Below, in pieces: positions 44,485 to 52,546 of a stretch of DNA of 64,000 bases (position 1 is the first letter of the stretch; the number at the start of each line of letters is the position of its first letter). The notes under the pieces were generated by a model, which had not been told where the DNA came from, made no database searches, and saw nothing but the letters and a program-made list of their open reading frames with translations. The position numbers and the translations under genes are program-made. This DNA is from an uncultured Mycoplasmatota bacterium (GTDB taxonomy: Bacteria > Bacillota_I > Bacilli_A > RF39 > UBA660), in NCBI GenBank assembly GCA_900547775.1, contig URHW01000001.1, positions 248,001-312,000 on the forward strand, in the 5' to 3' direction.

Positions 44485-44919
44485 TTATTTGTGATATGTT
44501 TCATTGTTAATTATTTTAAATCCCCGGTAAATTTGTTCTAGTAGAATTGCTCTAAATAGACCGTGTGGAAAAGTAAGGTCACTAAATGATAGTTCATAAT
44601 CTATATTATCAAGCACTTCTTTACTGATACCATTTGATCCGCCAATAATAAAATCAATATTAGCGTTTTCCATTAAGTGATCATTTATAAATTTAGCAAA
44701 TTCTGGTGAACTTAGTTTTTGTCCTTTTATAGTTAAAGCAACTTTGAATGATTTCTTAGATAGTTTTTCTAGAATTTTGATTCCTTCTTTTTCTATTCCA
44801 TCATCATTTATTTCAACTATCTCTAATTTGTGATATTTGTTAATTCTTTTTTTGTAATCTTCTACCATGTTAACTAGGTACTGTTCTTTTAATTTACCTA
44901 CGACAATTAGTTTTATCAT
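44485..44919 (-). CDS. rlmH: 23S rRNA (pseudouridine1915-N3)-methyltransferase RlmH
   Basis: RlmH methylates pseudouridine 1915 in helix 69 of 23S rRNA. The SPOUT (alpha/beta knot) fold is clear in IDFIIGGSNGISKEVL and in the C-terminal block LSFSDLTFPHGLFRAILLEQ followed by IYRGFKIINNETYHK. The 144 residues are slightly shorter than the usual 156-159; the lost part falls in the variable middle. The start codon overlaps the stop of walJ by 4 nt (ATGA type). This walJ-rlmH neighbourhood mirrors the walRKHIJ-htrA-rlmH region of Bacillus. Confidence 0.97.
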   Translation of the reverse strand: MIKLIVVGKLKEQYLVNMVEDYKKRINKYHKLEIVEINDDGIEKEGIKILEKLSKKSFKVALTIKGQKLSSPEFAKFINDHLMENANIDFIIGGSNGISKEVLDNIDYELSFSDLTFPHGLFRAILLEQIYRGFKIINNETYHK

Positions 44920-45680
44920 ACTTCGATTAACTCCGTTTTTTCTTTTGGTTTTGCTGTGATAATGTTGGTAAACTCGATATTGTTTTCTTTAAATGTATTT
45001 TCGATTTGTTTAAGTGCAAGTTCTGGTGTGTTATTTTCTTCGCTAAGATGGGCTAGGATTATCATTTTAGTACTACTACCAATTATTTTGCTTAAGTAGT
45101 AAGAAGATGCTTCATTTGATAAGTGGCCCGTATCACTTAACATTCTTTGTTTTAACCATGCTGGATATTTACCATGCATTAACATTTCAATATCGTGATT
45201 ACTTTCCATTATGTACACGTTTTTATTTGAGATTTTTTTAAAGTTCTTTTGATTGATATATCCGGTATCTGTTATGTTTACTATAGATGCGCCGTTTTCA
45301 CTAATGATATAGCCACGACTGTCGGTTGTGTCATGGCTAGTTTTAATATTTTCAATTTTTAATGTGTCTATTTCAATATCATCAAATAATATTAGGATAT
45401 GCTCGTAGTCTTCTAAAAAAGGAAGATCTTTGAACATAAGAGCTGACATTATGATTGTTGGATGATATTTTTTTACGATGTTATTAAGGGCACTAACGTG
45501 ATCTGAATGGGTGTGAGTTATTAAAATGTAATCTATATTAGATAGGTCAGTGCCATTTTCTTTTAATTTTTCGTTTAGATATTTTACATTAGTTCCAGCG
45601 TCTATTAGAAGTTCATGGTTTTGTGTTTTAACATATACAGAATTACCTTTTGAACTACTTGCTAAGACACTAACTAACAT
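44916..45680 (-). CDS. walJ: WalJ/YycJ-type metallo-beta-lactamase-fold protein
   Basis: The 254 residues carry the MBL motif THTHSDHVSAL at about 56-66, an N-terminal VLASSSKGNSVYVKT, and later ESNHDIEMLMHGKYP and GHLSNEASSYYL. All are characteristic of the YycJ/WalJ group, putative nucleases acting in coordination of DNA replication and wall metabolism. No walK or walR gene lies next to it here. Instead an M23 wall peptidase gene is directly upstream, overlapping by 7 nt. The neighbouring dnaB strengthens the association with the replication region. Confidence 0.93.
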   Translation of the reverse strand: MLVSVLASSSKGNSVYVKTQNHELLIDAGTNVKYLNEKLKENGTDLSNIDYILITHTHSDHVSALNNIVKKYHPTIIMSALMFKDLPFLEDYEHILILFDDIEIDTLKIENIKTSHDTTDSRGYIISENGASIVNITDTGYINQKNFKKISNKNVYIMESNHDIEMLMHGKYPAWLKQRMLSDTGHLSNEASSYYLSKIIGSSTKMIILAHLSEENNTPELALKQIENTFKENNIEFTNIITAKPKEKTELIEV

Positions 45681-47194
45681 TTGAATACGCTTCTACATGG
45701 ATTAACGATTTGACCATATGTACTGCCTTTTCTAAGTTCGAAGTGTAAGTGCGTTCCAGTTGATGAACCACTTGATCCCATGTAGCCAATGATCTGACCA
45801 CGGCTAACGGTGTCACCTACTTTTACTTGAACGTCTTTAGTCATATGGGCATATTTTACGATTAATTCGTCATTATTATATGAGACAAATACGTAATTTC
45901 CATATGATCCACCACACATGTCTCGGTATCCACTACCAAAGTTCGGACAGGTATTATGGGTTTCAATTACTACTCCGTCAGTTGATGATCTAATTGGTGA
46001 ACCATATCCTGAACCAGAGATGTCTATTCCTTTATGATATGAACCCCATCTTGGTTCAACATAACTTGTAATTATGTATGGGCTAGTTGTTGGCCAGTAC
46101 CATGTATCACTACCAGTGTTAATGTATGTTGTGCTACCACCGCCAGTGTATACTTTAGTTCCTTTAGCAACAATTGCATTTACGGTTGGAGTTATTTCGC
46201 TTTTTTTGGTAATAACAAGTTTTTCAATTGCACCGTTTTTGTACTGAATTTCTTCGGTAACACGATTAAGTCCATTTGAACCTTTTTGAATTACTTTTGT
46301 TTGCCCTCTATACATTGTATCGTCATTTTGATATTCGGTTTCGTAGTTGCTTGGAATGTCTTCAACTACAACGTTTTCATTTACGATTGTTACAATTGGC
46401 GAGATAAGTCCAACTGATACGGTTTGCCCAGGAGTAAGTAAAGCATTAGCATTAGGAATGTTTGGGTTTGCAATTAAAAATTCTTCGATATTTAATGTAT
46501 TATCTTCAAGAATCTTATCAATTGAATCACCTTCTTTTACGGTGTATTCTTTTTGTTTTTCAATTGTACCAAATAATAAGAATTTACTGATATCATTTTC
46601 GTTTGTAAAAATATAGTCGTTTGTATTTAGGTATGTTTTCTTAATTGTTATTTCTTCATCCCAGTAAATTGACTTGATTTTAGTACCAGTTTCGGTTATT
46701 TCACTTTGGGTTTTACTTTTGTATTCTTCTAGTTTTTTTGTTCCGATGAATGATGCCATTGTACTATAAAAGGCACTAGCAAAGTCTTCTTTATTTAAAA
46801 CTTGTAAGACAACTGGTTTTTTTGTTTCATCGTCATATTTAATAGTTATTGTATAACCTTCAATAGTAAATGGTTCATTATATTCGATTGTATGATATAT
46901 CTCATCAGCAGTTTTAATATTATCACTGTAGGTTGTTTTTTCGATTGTTTTTAGAGTTGCTGGTGGGTATACTTTTTCAACATTATACTTGTCTTTGATT
47001 TCTTGTTGTTTGTCATCTACTAAAGCTAGTAAGTCGTCTTTTGAATCTAGGAGACCTACTGATTTACCATTTAAGAATACTTCGTAAACGTTTTGTGGCT
47101 CGGTATTTGTTTTTCGATTTGAGCATATAAAGATTACGAATGCTCCAAGAATAATTGTTACTAGTAACGATATAATTATTTCTTTCGGTTTCAT
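45674..47194 (-). CDS. M23 peptidoglycan endopeptidase with LysM and G5 domains
   Basis: This exported protein of 506 residues has an N-terminal anchor (EIIISLLVTIILGAFVIFIC). A long helical/beta region is followed by a LysM (about 216-262, YTVKEGDSIDKILEDN, ANALLTPGQTVSVG), a G5 domain (about 270-345) and the M23 catalytic domain (about 375-495). The zinc ligands are in SYHKGIDISG and GTHLHFELRKG, with a third His in VKYAHMTK. Cysteines in THNTCPNFGSGYRDMCGG and at the C-terminus (CRSVFKC) may form disulfides. It implies that the organism has peptidoglycan. It is in one unit with dnaB and walJ. Confidence 0.92.
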   Translation of the reverse strand: MKPKEIIISLLVTIILGAFVIFICSNRKTNTEPQNVYEVFLNGKSVGLLDSKDDLLALVDDKQQEIKDKYNVEKVYPPATLKTIEKTTYSDNIKTADEIYHTIEYNEPFTIEGYTITIKYDDETKKPVVLQVLNKEDFASAFYSTMASFIGTKKLEEYKSKTQSEITETGTKIKSIYWDEEITIKKTYLNTNDYIFTNENDISKFLLFGTIEKQKEYTVKEGDSIDKILEDNTLNIEEFLIANPNIPNANALLTPGQTVSVGLISPIVTIVNENVVVEDIPSNYETEYQNDDTMYRGQTKVIQKGSNGLNRVTEEIQYKNGAIEKLVITKKSEITPTVNAIVAKGTKVYTGGGSTTYINTGSDTWYWPTTSPYIITSYVEPRWGSYHKGIDISGSGYGSPIRSSTDGVVIETHNTCPNFGSGYRDMCGGSYGNYVFVSYNNDELIVKYAHMTKDVQVKVGDTVSRGQIIGYMGSSGSSTGTHLHFELRKGSTYGQIVNPCRSVFKC

Positions 47195-47205
47195 ATTACC
47201 TTCCT

Positions 47206-48552
47206 TTATTTTTCTTCATTTTTTTTGATGTAATTTCTGAAGTTTGACATGTCTCTTTCAAAGAGTAGTTCGATAGTTCCTGTGCTACCGTTACGGTGCT
47301 TTCCTAGTATTAGTTCAGTAACAGATACGTTTGATTGTTCTGCTGCTGATTTATTATAGTAGTCATCACGATATAGGAATGCAACTATATCTGCATCTTG
47401 CTCGATTGAACCAGATTCTCTTAAGTCACTCATGATTGGTCTTTTGTTTTCACGAAGTTCTACAGAACGAGATAACTGCGCTAGTGCAATTACTGGTATT
47501 TTTAATTCCATTGCCATTGTTTTTAGAGAACGCGAAATCTCAGATACTTCTTGTTGACGGTTCCCTTCGTATTTTGCTCCACCTTGGATTAGCTGTAAGT
47601 AGTCGATTACGACCATTGCTAGGCCTGGTTCTTTAGTTGCAAGTCTTCTACATTTTGCTCTTATTTCAGATACAGTCATACCTGATGAGTCTTCGATGTA
47701 AAGATGAGTATCTCCTAGTTCACTCATAGCTTCATTAACTTTACGCCAGTCGTTATGTTCTAGGCGTCCTGTTCTAAGTTTATTAAGTTCGATGCCACCA
47801 GCTGATGCAATCATACGCATTGCTAGTTGTTCAGCATTCATTTCCATGTTGAATATAGCAACACTTTTTTTAGTACTTATGGCAGCATTTACGGCTAAAT
47901 TTAAACCAAAGGCAGTTTTACCCATTGCTGGACGAGCTGCTAGGATAATAAGTTCGTTTGGATGGAAGCCACTAGTCATTTTGTCTAAATCATAAAAGCC
48001 AGATGGTACACCAGTTATGTCAGTTTTATTTTTAGCTAAACGCTCTAATTCTTCTTGAGTTGAGCGAATAACTTCACCTATTGATTTAAATTCGCCAGCT
48101 TTACGGGCTTTAGTAACACTGAAGATTCTTTTCTCTGCGTCATCTATAATGTCATTGGTATCTGATTCTTCGTTGTAAGCATTGGTTGTAATATTTGTTG
48201 TTACATCAATAAGTTTTCTTCTTAAGGCTTTATCTCTTACTATATCAATATAATAATCAACGTTTGCCGCGGTTATTACTGAGTCTATTACATCACTTAA
48301 ATACTCAATACCACCAATGATATTAATTGAGCCTTTTTTTTCAATTTCATTTTTAACAGTTGCTGAATCTAATGGAATTTTGTTTTGATGAAGTTCATAT
48401 ATTGCTTCAAAAATTCTTTTGTTTGCTTCACTTAAAAACATATCTGAAGAAAGCTCTTCACATACTTTTTCTAAGGCGTAGGTTGTTAAAAAGGCACAAC
48501 CTAAAACATTCATTTCAGCTTCTAAGTTTTGTGGGAGTTTTCTTTCAGCCAT
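47206..48552 (-). CDS. dnaB: Replicative DNA helicase
   Basis: DnaB (DnaC in Bacillus) is the hexameric 5'-3' fork helicase. The 448 residues start with an N-terminal helical domain (QNLEAEMNVLGCAFLTTYAL). The RecA-like domain has Walker A AARPAMGKTAF, Walker B MVVIDYLQLIQG, the arginine-finger region and the conserved DLRESGSIEQDADIVAFLYRD. The C-terminal GSTGTIELLFE is typical. It is 2 nt behind rplI, reproducing the rplI-dnaB order of Firmicutes. Confidence 0.98.
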   Translation of the reverse strand: MAERKLPQNLEAEMNVLGCAFLTTYALEKVCEELSSDMFLSEANKRIFEAIYELHQNKIPLDSATVKNEIEKKGSINIIGGIEYLSDVIDSVITAANVDYYIDIVRDKALRRKLIDVTTNITTNAYNEESDTNDIIDDAEKRIFSVTKARKAGEFKSIGEVIRSTQEELERLAKNKTDITGVPSGFYDLDKMTSGFHPNELIILAARPAMGKTAFGLNLAVNAAISTKKSVAIFNMEMNAEQLAMRMIASAGGIELNKLRTGRLEHNDWRKVNEAMSELGDTHLYIEDSSGMTVSEIRAKCRRLATKEPGLAMVVIDYLQLIQGGAKYEGNRQQEVSEISRSLKTMAMELKIPVIALAQLSRSVELRENKRPIMSDLRESGSIEQDADIVAFLYRDDYYNKSAAEQSNVSVTELILGKHRNGSTGTIELLFERDMSNFRNYIKKNEEK

Positions 48553-48554
48553 TA

Positions 48555-48998
48555 TTACACCTCTTTTACTTCAATTTTTGCTACGGCAATTACTTTCTTG
48601 TGAAGTTCGATGTCAACGTTGTGAACTCCTAGAGTGTCAACCGGAATAAGCGGTTTAATCATTTTCTTGTCAATGTTAAAGCCTTTTTTATTTATTTCTT
48701 CAGCAATTTGTTTTGTTGAAATGCAACCAAACATTTTACCTTCTTTGCCAGTTTTAACTTTAAATGTGAATGTTATGCTTTCGATCTTCTTTTTAATTTC
48801 TTCACATTCTTTTATTTTTTCTTCTTCATTTTTATTTCTTGTATCTATTTCTTTTTTTAGACGCTCACTACTTCCGTCAGTGTATTTGATAGCTAAACCA
48901 TTTTTAATTAAGAAGTTTTGGGCAAAGCCATCACTAACATTTATTACGTCGTCTTTCTTTCCTTGTTTCTTTACGTCTTTTAATAATATAACTTTCAT
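48555..48998 (-). CDS. rplI: 50S ribosomal protein L9
   Basis: This 147-residue protein has an N-terminal rRNA-binding domain, [20 protein letters not shown] and [16 protein letters not shown]. The long connecting helix ([20 protein letters not shown]) leads to the C-terminal domain ([20 protein letters not shown]). AAGGAGG precedes the start. It is the first gene of the rplI-dnaB-M23-walJ-rlmH unit, with an extended -10 promoter at 49021-49029. Confidence 0.98.
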   Translation of the reverse strand: MKVILLKDVKKQGKKDDVINVSDGFAQNFLIKNGLAIKYTDGSSERLKKEIDTRNKNEEEKIKECEEIKKKIESITFTFKVKTGKEGKMFGCISTKQIAEEINKKGFNIDKKMIKPLIPVDTLGVHNVDIELHKKVIAVAKIEVKEV

Positions 48999-49020
48999 AG
49001 AACCTCCTTAACTACAAAGT

Positions 49021-49029
49021 ATTATATCA
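49021..49029 (-). promoter_or_regulatory. Extended -10 promoter of the rplI-dnaB unit
   Basis: TGATATAAT (TATAAT at 49026-49021) on the minus strand is followed by the rplI leader with AAGGAGG. A good -35 is lacking. Confidence 0.65.
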
Positions 49030-49071
49030 AATATATGCAAAAAAAGATATATTTTAGGTTTTATCTAAAAA

Positions 49072-49100
49072 TAAAAAGATGAAAACTTTGGGTTTTCACC
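49072..49100 (-). terminator. Terminator of the large surface-protein gene
   Basis: GGTGAAAAC and GTTTTCATC form a 9-bp stem with a 5-nt loop, followed by TTTTTATTTTT on the minus strand. Confidence 0.9.
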
Positions 49101-49115
49101 TTATAAAATCTTGAT

Positions 49116-50687
49116 TTATTTTTGATTTATAACGTATGGGTCTTCTGAGGTCCCAAACCCACCAGAAATTGAAGTTGATGAGACAAGGCTGACTGCAGGG
49201 CGGACTGCATAAATGGAATTTACATAGTAGCTGCCAAAGAAACCATTACTGCCATTAATACTCCATACGTGAGCCAAGTCTCCGTCAAAGCCACCTGGTG
49301 ACAAAGACCACCAAAAATTATCATTAGCATTTTCTTGTAAATATGTTGTTGTATTTTCTGTTCCAGATGCATATCCTGCATATGCTAGTTCATCTGCAGT
49401 TATTAATCCTACTTTTGAATTTATTTTGCTTAAGTCACCATTACATTTTAAACTAGGGCCCGTGCCTCCAGCACTATTGCTTACACTAACCAATCTTTGA
49501 ATTGCAGTGTAATACGTTTTATTTGTGCCATATCCAAGGCTGGTTGAAGTTCCACCATATGACCATGGATTATATGTTGTATCTGTTACATTTGTTTTAT
49601 CATTGCACCACATATTATTTTTTATTACACTTTCATATGATTTTAGATTATTGTTATACCAAGCTTCTAAATTAGTTAGTATTGTGCTCTTATTAGTGTT
49701 TGCATGAGTAGTTGCATAATCAGTTGATCCTGCTGTTCCATACATAAATCCTACATAAGCATTGTCATTACCATTTATATTAAATGTGCTTGTATATTCG
49801 CTTCCAGAGAATCTTGCAAATGCTGCGCTAGCATTATTATTTGCTGGATCACAAGGACTAGCAACTCCTGCTTTATTATCATTATGTAAGATAAGTTTTA
49901 CAGAGCCATCTCCACCAACTCTAACTATTCTCCAGCATTTATTAGCAAATTCTACATAGTTATTTGTTACTGCTCCTCTGAAATAATAAGATGTACCATA
50001 ATCATCTTCTGTGCTTGCTAGTAACGCTTCACTTGCAGTAGATATTGCTGCTCCCGGTGTAGTTATTGGAGCCTTAACTTCATTTTTAGCTAGTATAGTT
50101 TCTGCAAAAGTAGGTGTAGTAGGTGCTTTAGCACTTGTTATCTCTACATGAGCACTAAATGCTGCTCCTTGATTTGCGTTTTGACTAGTAGCCTTTTTAG
50201 GATAATATATCTTTAATAGATATGTATGTTTAGCATTATTTGCTTTTACAAAGTGTCCACTACCTAGTTCTATAGATGTACCAGTTATATCAGTTTTTGT
50301 TATATTTGGAATTATTTCTCCATTAGTACTAGTATTAGTACTTACTAGTTCATATTGTAATGGATCATCTGTTTTAAATGTGTTTGAGTCTACTACTAAA
50401 GTTAGTTTATAGTACATTTCAGCATCTGTTGTATTATTACCAGTTACTGTTATAGTTTTTGTAGCCCATACATCATCTTTAGGATATATTCCAGCAAGAT
50501 TTATATCATTTCCGCCATCATAAGTTATTTTCATTGTTCCGGCATCAGCTCTTACTGTAGTGCTTGTTTCAGAACTCATTCCGGCAGTAAAGAATGCATA
50601 TGATACACCTACAACGCATATAAGCGATATGACAAGTATATATATCATTACTTTCTTTTGCTTCTTTTTTATTTCTTCTTGGTTCAT
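49116..50687 (-). CDS. Large surface protein: SipW-type signal, TasA-like fibre domain, C-terminal DUF6273/C-type-lectin-like domain
   Basis: The 523 residues fall into three parts. First comes a signal region (VMIYILVISLICVVGVSYAF at 13-32, then FTAG), the YAFFT pattern of SipW-processed fibre proteins. Next is a Thr/Asn-rich beta domain (35-188) homologous to the protein at 11550-12089. After a linker, a domain (about 230-523) opens with NYVEFANKCWRIVRVGGDGS and closes with WWSLSPGG (459-466), VWSINGSNG and AVRPAVSL (494-501). That closing pattern is shared by DUF6273 and formylglycine-enzyme/C-type-lectin folds. It has cysteines at 251, 279, 361 and 415. It occupies the place between rpsR and rplI where gdpP sits in many Bacilli. 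Expression is probably set by the poly-G promoter upstream. An adhesin role is inferred. Confidence 0.78.
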   Translation of the reverse strand: MNQEEIKKKQKKVMIYILVISLICVVGVSYAFFTAGMSSETSTTVRADAGTMKITYDGGNDINLAGIYPKDDVWATKTITVTGNNTTDAEMYYKLTLVVDSNTFKTDDPLQYELVSTNTSTNGEIIPNITKTDITGTSIELGSGHFVKANNAKHTYLLKIYYPKKATSQNANQGAAFSAHVEITSAKAPTTPTFAETILAKNEVKAPITTPGAAISTASEALLASTEDDYGTSYYFRGAVTNNYVEFANKCWRIVRVGGDGSVKLILHNDNKAGVASPCDPANNNASAAFARFSGSEYTSTFNINGNDNAYVGFMYGTAGSTDYATTHANTNKSTILTNLEAWYNNNLKSYESVIKNNMWCNDKTNVTDTTYNPWSYGGTSTSLGYGTNKTYYTAIQRLVSVSNSAGGTGPSLKCNGDLSKINSKVGLITADELAYAGYASGTENTTTYLQENANDNFWWSLSPGGFDGDLAHVWSINGSNGFFGSYYVNSIYAVRPAVSLVSSTSISGGFGTSEDPYVINQK

Positions 50688-50712
50688 ATTTTATCACTAT
50701 CTTTCTATAGAT

Positions 50713-50739
50713 ATTATATAACAACCCCCCCCGTGTCTA
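50713..50739 (-). promoter_or_regulatory. Promoter with an eight-G spacer upstream of the surface-protein gene
   Basis: On the minus strand a -35-like TAGACA (50739-50734) and a perfect -10 TATAAT (50718-50713) are 15 nt apart. Eight of those 15 bases are G. A spacing of 17 nt would need ten G. The start codon is 25 nt after the -10 box. Slippage in such a run would change promoter strength, as in known phase-variable genes. Confidence 0.65.
50725..50732 (-). repeat. Homopolymeric G8 tract (C8 on the plus strand)
   Basis: Eight consecutive G on the minus strand lie between -35 and -10 boxes. It is the only G/C homopolymer of this length that I saw in this AT-rich window, so chance is an unlikely explanation. 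Confidence 0.9.
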
Positions 50740-50815
50740 GTTAATATTTTGTTAAAATTATTCTATTAATGAATTTTGTGCTACCTTAACATTTTCTTTA
50801 CTTTATTATTGGCAT

Positions 50816-50840
50816 AAAAAAAATAGCATTTCTGCTATTT
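50816..50840 (-). terminator. Terminator of the rpsF-ssb-rpsR operon
   Basis: AAATAGCA and TGCTATTT form a perfect 8-bp stem with a GAAA-like loop, followed by eight T on the minus strand. Confidence 0.93.
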
Positions 50841-50847
50841 AATGTTA

Positions 50848-51063
50848 TTATTTTACAAATGGGATTAAAGCCATAAAACGAGCTCTTTTAATTTGCATTG
50901 CAATATATCTTTGATGTTTAGCACATGCTCCAGTCATTCTTCTTGGCATGATTTTGCCTTTTTCATTGATATATTTATTAATAATAGCTACGTCTTTATA
51001 GTCTACGCTTTTACCAGCGCACATTTGACAAATTTTCTTTTTCTTACGATAAAATTCAGCCAT
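50848..51063 (-). CDS. rpsR: 30S ribosomal protein S18 (zinc-binding form)
   Basis: This 71-residue protein has ICQMC near residue 10 and [20 protein letters not shown] later. The CxxC and CxxH arrangement is that of the cysteine-containing, zinc-dependent (C+) S18 form. It is the third gene of the rpsF-ssb-rpsR operon, 15 nt behind ssb, and S18 assembles with S6 on the 30S platform. The terminator follows directly. Confidence 0.97.
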   Translation of the reverse strand: MAEFYRKKKKICQMCAGKSVDYKDVAIINKYINEKGKIMPRRMTGACAKHQRYIAMQIKRARFMALIPFVK

Positions 51064-51078
51064 TTTAATTATTCCTTT

Positions 51079-51543
51079 CTAAAATGGTAAATCATCATCT
51101 GTTAAAACTACTTCTGAACCAAAGTTTTTAAATGGGTCTTCAGTTACGTCTGTTGTTTCAATTGGACTTTGATTTACGTTATTGTTAATAGGTGCCTCAG
51201 TAAATGAAGCACTGCCGGTATTATTATTTTTGCTTCCTAAGAATGTTACGTTATCTGCTACTACCTCAGTAACGTATCTTTTTTGACCATCTTGGCCATC
51301 ATAACTTCTAGTTTGAATACGTCCAGTAACTCCAACAAGAGAACCTTGTGTGCAATACTTACAAACATTTTCAGCCTGTTTACGCCATACTACTACTGGA
51401 ATAAAGTCTGCTTCTCTTTCGCCATTAGCATTTGTAAATGTACGATTTACTGCTACAGTGATATTAGTTGTAACTTGACCACTTGCAATAGTTCTTAATT
51501 CTGGAGTTTTAGTTATTCTTCCTACTAAAGTAACATTGTTCAT
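51079..51543 (-). CDS. ssb: Single-stranded DNA-binding protein
   Basis: The 154 residues have an OB fold (MNNVTLVGRITKTPELR, FTNANGEREADFIPVVVWRK, VTGRIQTRSYDGQDGQKRYV). A disordered Asn-rich linker ends in the acidic interaction tip DDDLPF, which recruits repair and replication proteins. It is 2 nt behind rpsF, the order shared by nearly all Firmicutes. Confidence 0.98.
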   Translation of the reverse strand: MNNVTLVGRITKTPELRTIASGQVTTNITVAVNRTFTNANGEREADFIPVVVWRKQAENVCKYCTQGSLVGVTGRIQTRSYDGQDGQKRYVTEVVADNVTFLGSKNNNTGSASFTEAPINNNVNQSPIETTDVTEDPFKNFGSEVVLTDDDLPF

Positions 51544-51545
51544 TT

Positions 51546-51836
51546 TTACTCCTCGTCTAATTTAATAATTAGGTGTCTAATAATATTTTCGTTGATTCTA
51601 GCTTTACGATTTAATTCGTTGATAATATCATTATTAGCTTCGAAATTAAATACATAGTAGAAACCACTAACTTCTTTATTAATAGGATAAGCAAGTTCTC
51701 TTTGTCCCATTTCTTTAGTGTTAGTAATTTTGCCATTCATACTTGTAATGATATCAGAGAATTCTTTTACAGTACTTTTAACAGCAGCTTCTTCTAAAGT
51801 TGTTTTAACAATGAACATCATTTCGTAATTTTTCAT
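51546..51836 (-). CDS. rpsF: 30S ribosomal protein S6
   Basis: The 96 residues include the family core: KNYEMMFIVKTTLEEAAVKS, MGQRELAYPINKEVSGFYYV and the closing NENIIRHLIIKLDE. AGAAGGAGG precedes the start. It is the first gene of the rpsF-ssb-rpsR operon, behind a strong promoter and a leader with two hairpins that may serve S6:S18 autoregulation. Confidence 0.97.
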   Translation of the reverse strand: MKNYEMMFIVKTTLEEAAVKSTVKEFSDIITSMNGKITNTKEMGQRELAYPINKEVSGFYYVFNFEANNDIINELNRKARINENIIRHLIIKLDEE

Positions 51837-51896
51837 ATTTACCTCCTTCTGGTCTATTGGCTTATACTAATATATAAGCAAGGAGCTTTCGCTCAT
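51837..51896 (-). promoter_or_regulatory. 5' leader of rpsF with two hairpins
   Basis: The leader of about 60 nt forms GAGC-GAAA-GCTC (51894-51883 on the minus strand) and GCTTATA-TATTAG-TATAAGC (51879-51860), followed by the AGAAGGAGG ribosome site. Many bacteria bind S6:S18 to an rpsF leader with a CCG-containing bulge; I do not see that motif clearly, so regulation is only a possibility. Confidence 0.45.
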
Positions 51897-51901
51897 GCGT
51901 T

Positions 51902-51930
51902 ATTATAGCATACTCCTAAATTATATGCAA
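51902..51930 (-). promoter_or_regulatory. Promoter of the rpsF-ssb-rpsR operon
   Basis: TTGCAT (51930-51925) and a TGCTATAAT extended -10 (TATAAT at 51907-51902) are 17 nt apart on the minus strand. Confidence 0.92.
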
Positions 51931-51946
51931 ATTAAATCTTTTGCCT

Positions 51947-52546
51947 TTATTCATTTATTAGATCTTTTATTTTTTGTCTAATTCTTTGGATAGTGTTATC
52001 AATTTGTTTAGGTTCTTTTCCTAGTATTTTAGCAATATCATGATAGTTGAATCCTCTAATTAATAGTTTGTAAACGTCATTTTCGTTTGGGGAAAGAATG
52101 CTATCTATTTTTTTGACAAGTTCTTCGTATTCTTCTTTTTTAGTCATATTATTTAGTGGCTCTTCACTGGTGTCACCAATAATTTCGGTTAGTGGTTTTT
52201 GAAAAACATCATATTCGTAATCTAAACTGTAAGCAGATGTGTACATCTTGTTTTTGATTGTTTCAGCTTTTCTTACTGCGTTTTGAATCTTTCTTTCAAC
52301 GACAATTGATATAAATGTTGGAAGACTAGTTTCTTTTTCGCAAGAATATCTAATGATTGCATCAGTGAATGCTAGGTTAGCGTCTTGTCTTACTTCGCTT
52401 AAGTCCATGTTAAGAGCATAGAATGTTTTTTTGTATTTGTTAATTATTATGTCGATAATATAACTATATTTTTCAAATATAACGTCTTTGGCATTTTCAT
52501 CGTTTTCGTTGAACATTTGGCTTAGTTCATAATCGTTATATTCCAT
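51947..52546 (-). CDS. sigH: Sigma-70 family RNA polymerase sigma factor (SigH-like)
   Basis: The 199 residues have a region 2 (YSYIIDIIINKYKKTFYALN, DLSEVRQDANLAFTDAIIRY, then TFISIVVERKIQNAVRKAE) and a region 4 helix-turn-helix (LSPNENDVYKLLIRGFNYHD, IAKILGKEPKQIDNTIQRIR). The motifs match SigH/Sig30-type factors, and the location supports it: mrnC-rlmB-sigH is the B. subtilis order mrnC-rlmB-rae1-sigH with rae1 missing. SigH drives post-exponential and early sporulation genes in Bacillus. Its start overlaps the rlmB stop by one base. There is no cognate anti-sigma gene nearby. Confidence 0.88.
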   Translation of the reverse strand: MEYNDYELSQMFNENDENAKDVIFEKYSYIIDIIINKYKKTFYALNMDLSEVRQDANLAFTDAIIRYSCEKETSLPTFISIVVERKIQNAVRKAETIKNKMYTSAYSLDYEYDVFQKPLTEIIGDTSEEPLNNMTKKEEYEELVKKIDSILSPNENDVYKLLIRGFNYHDIAKILGKEPKQIDNTIQRIRQKIKDLINE

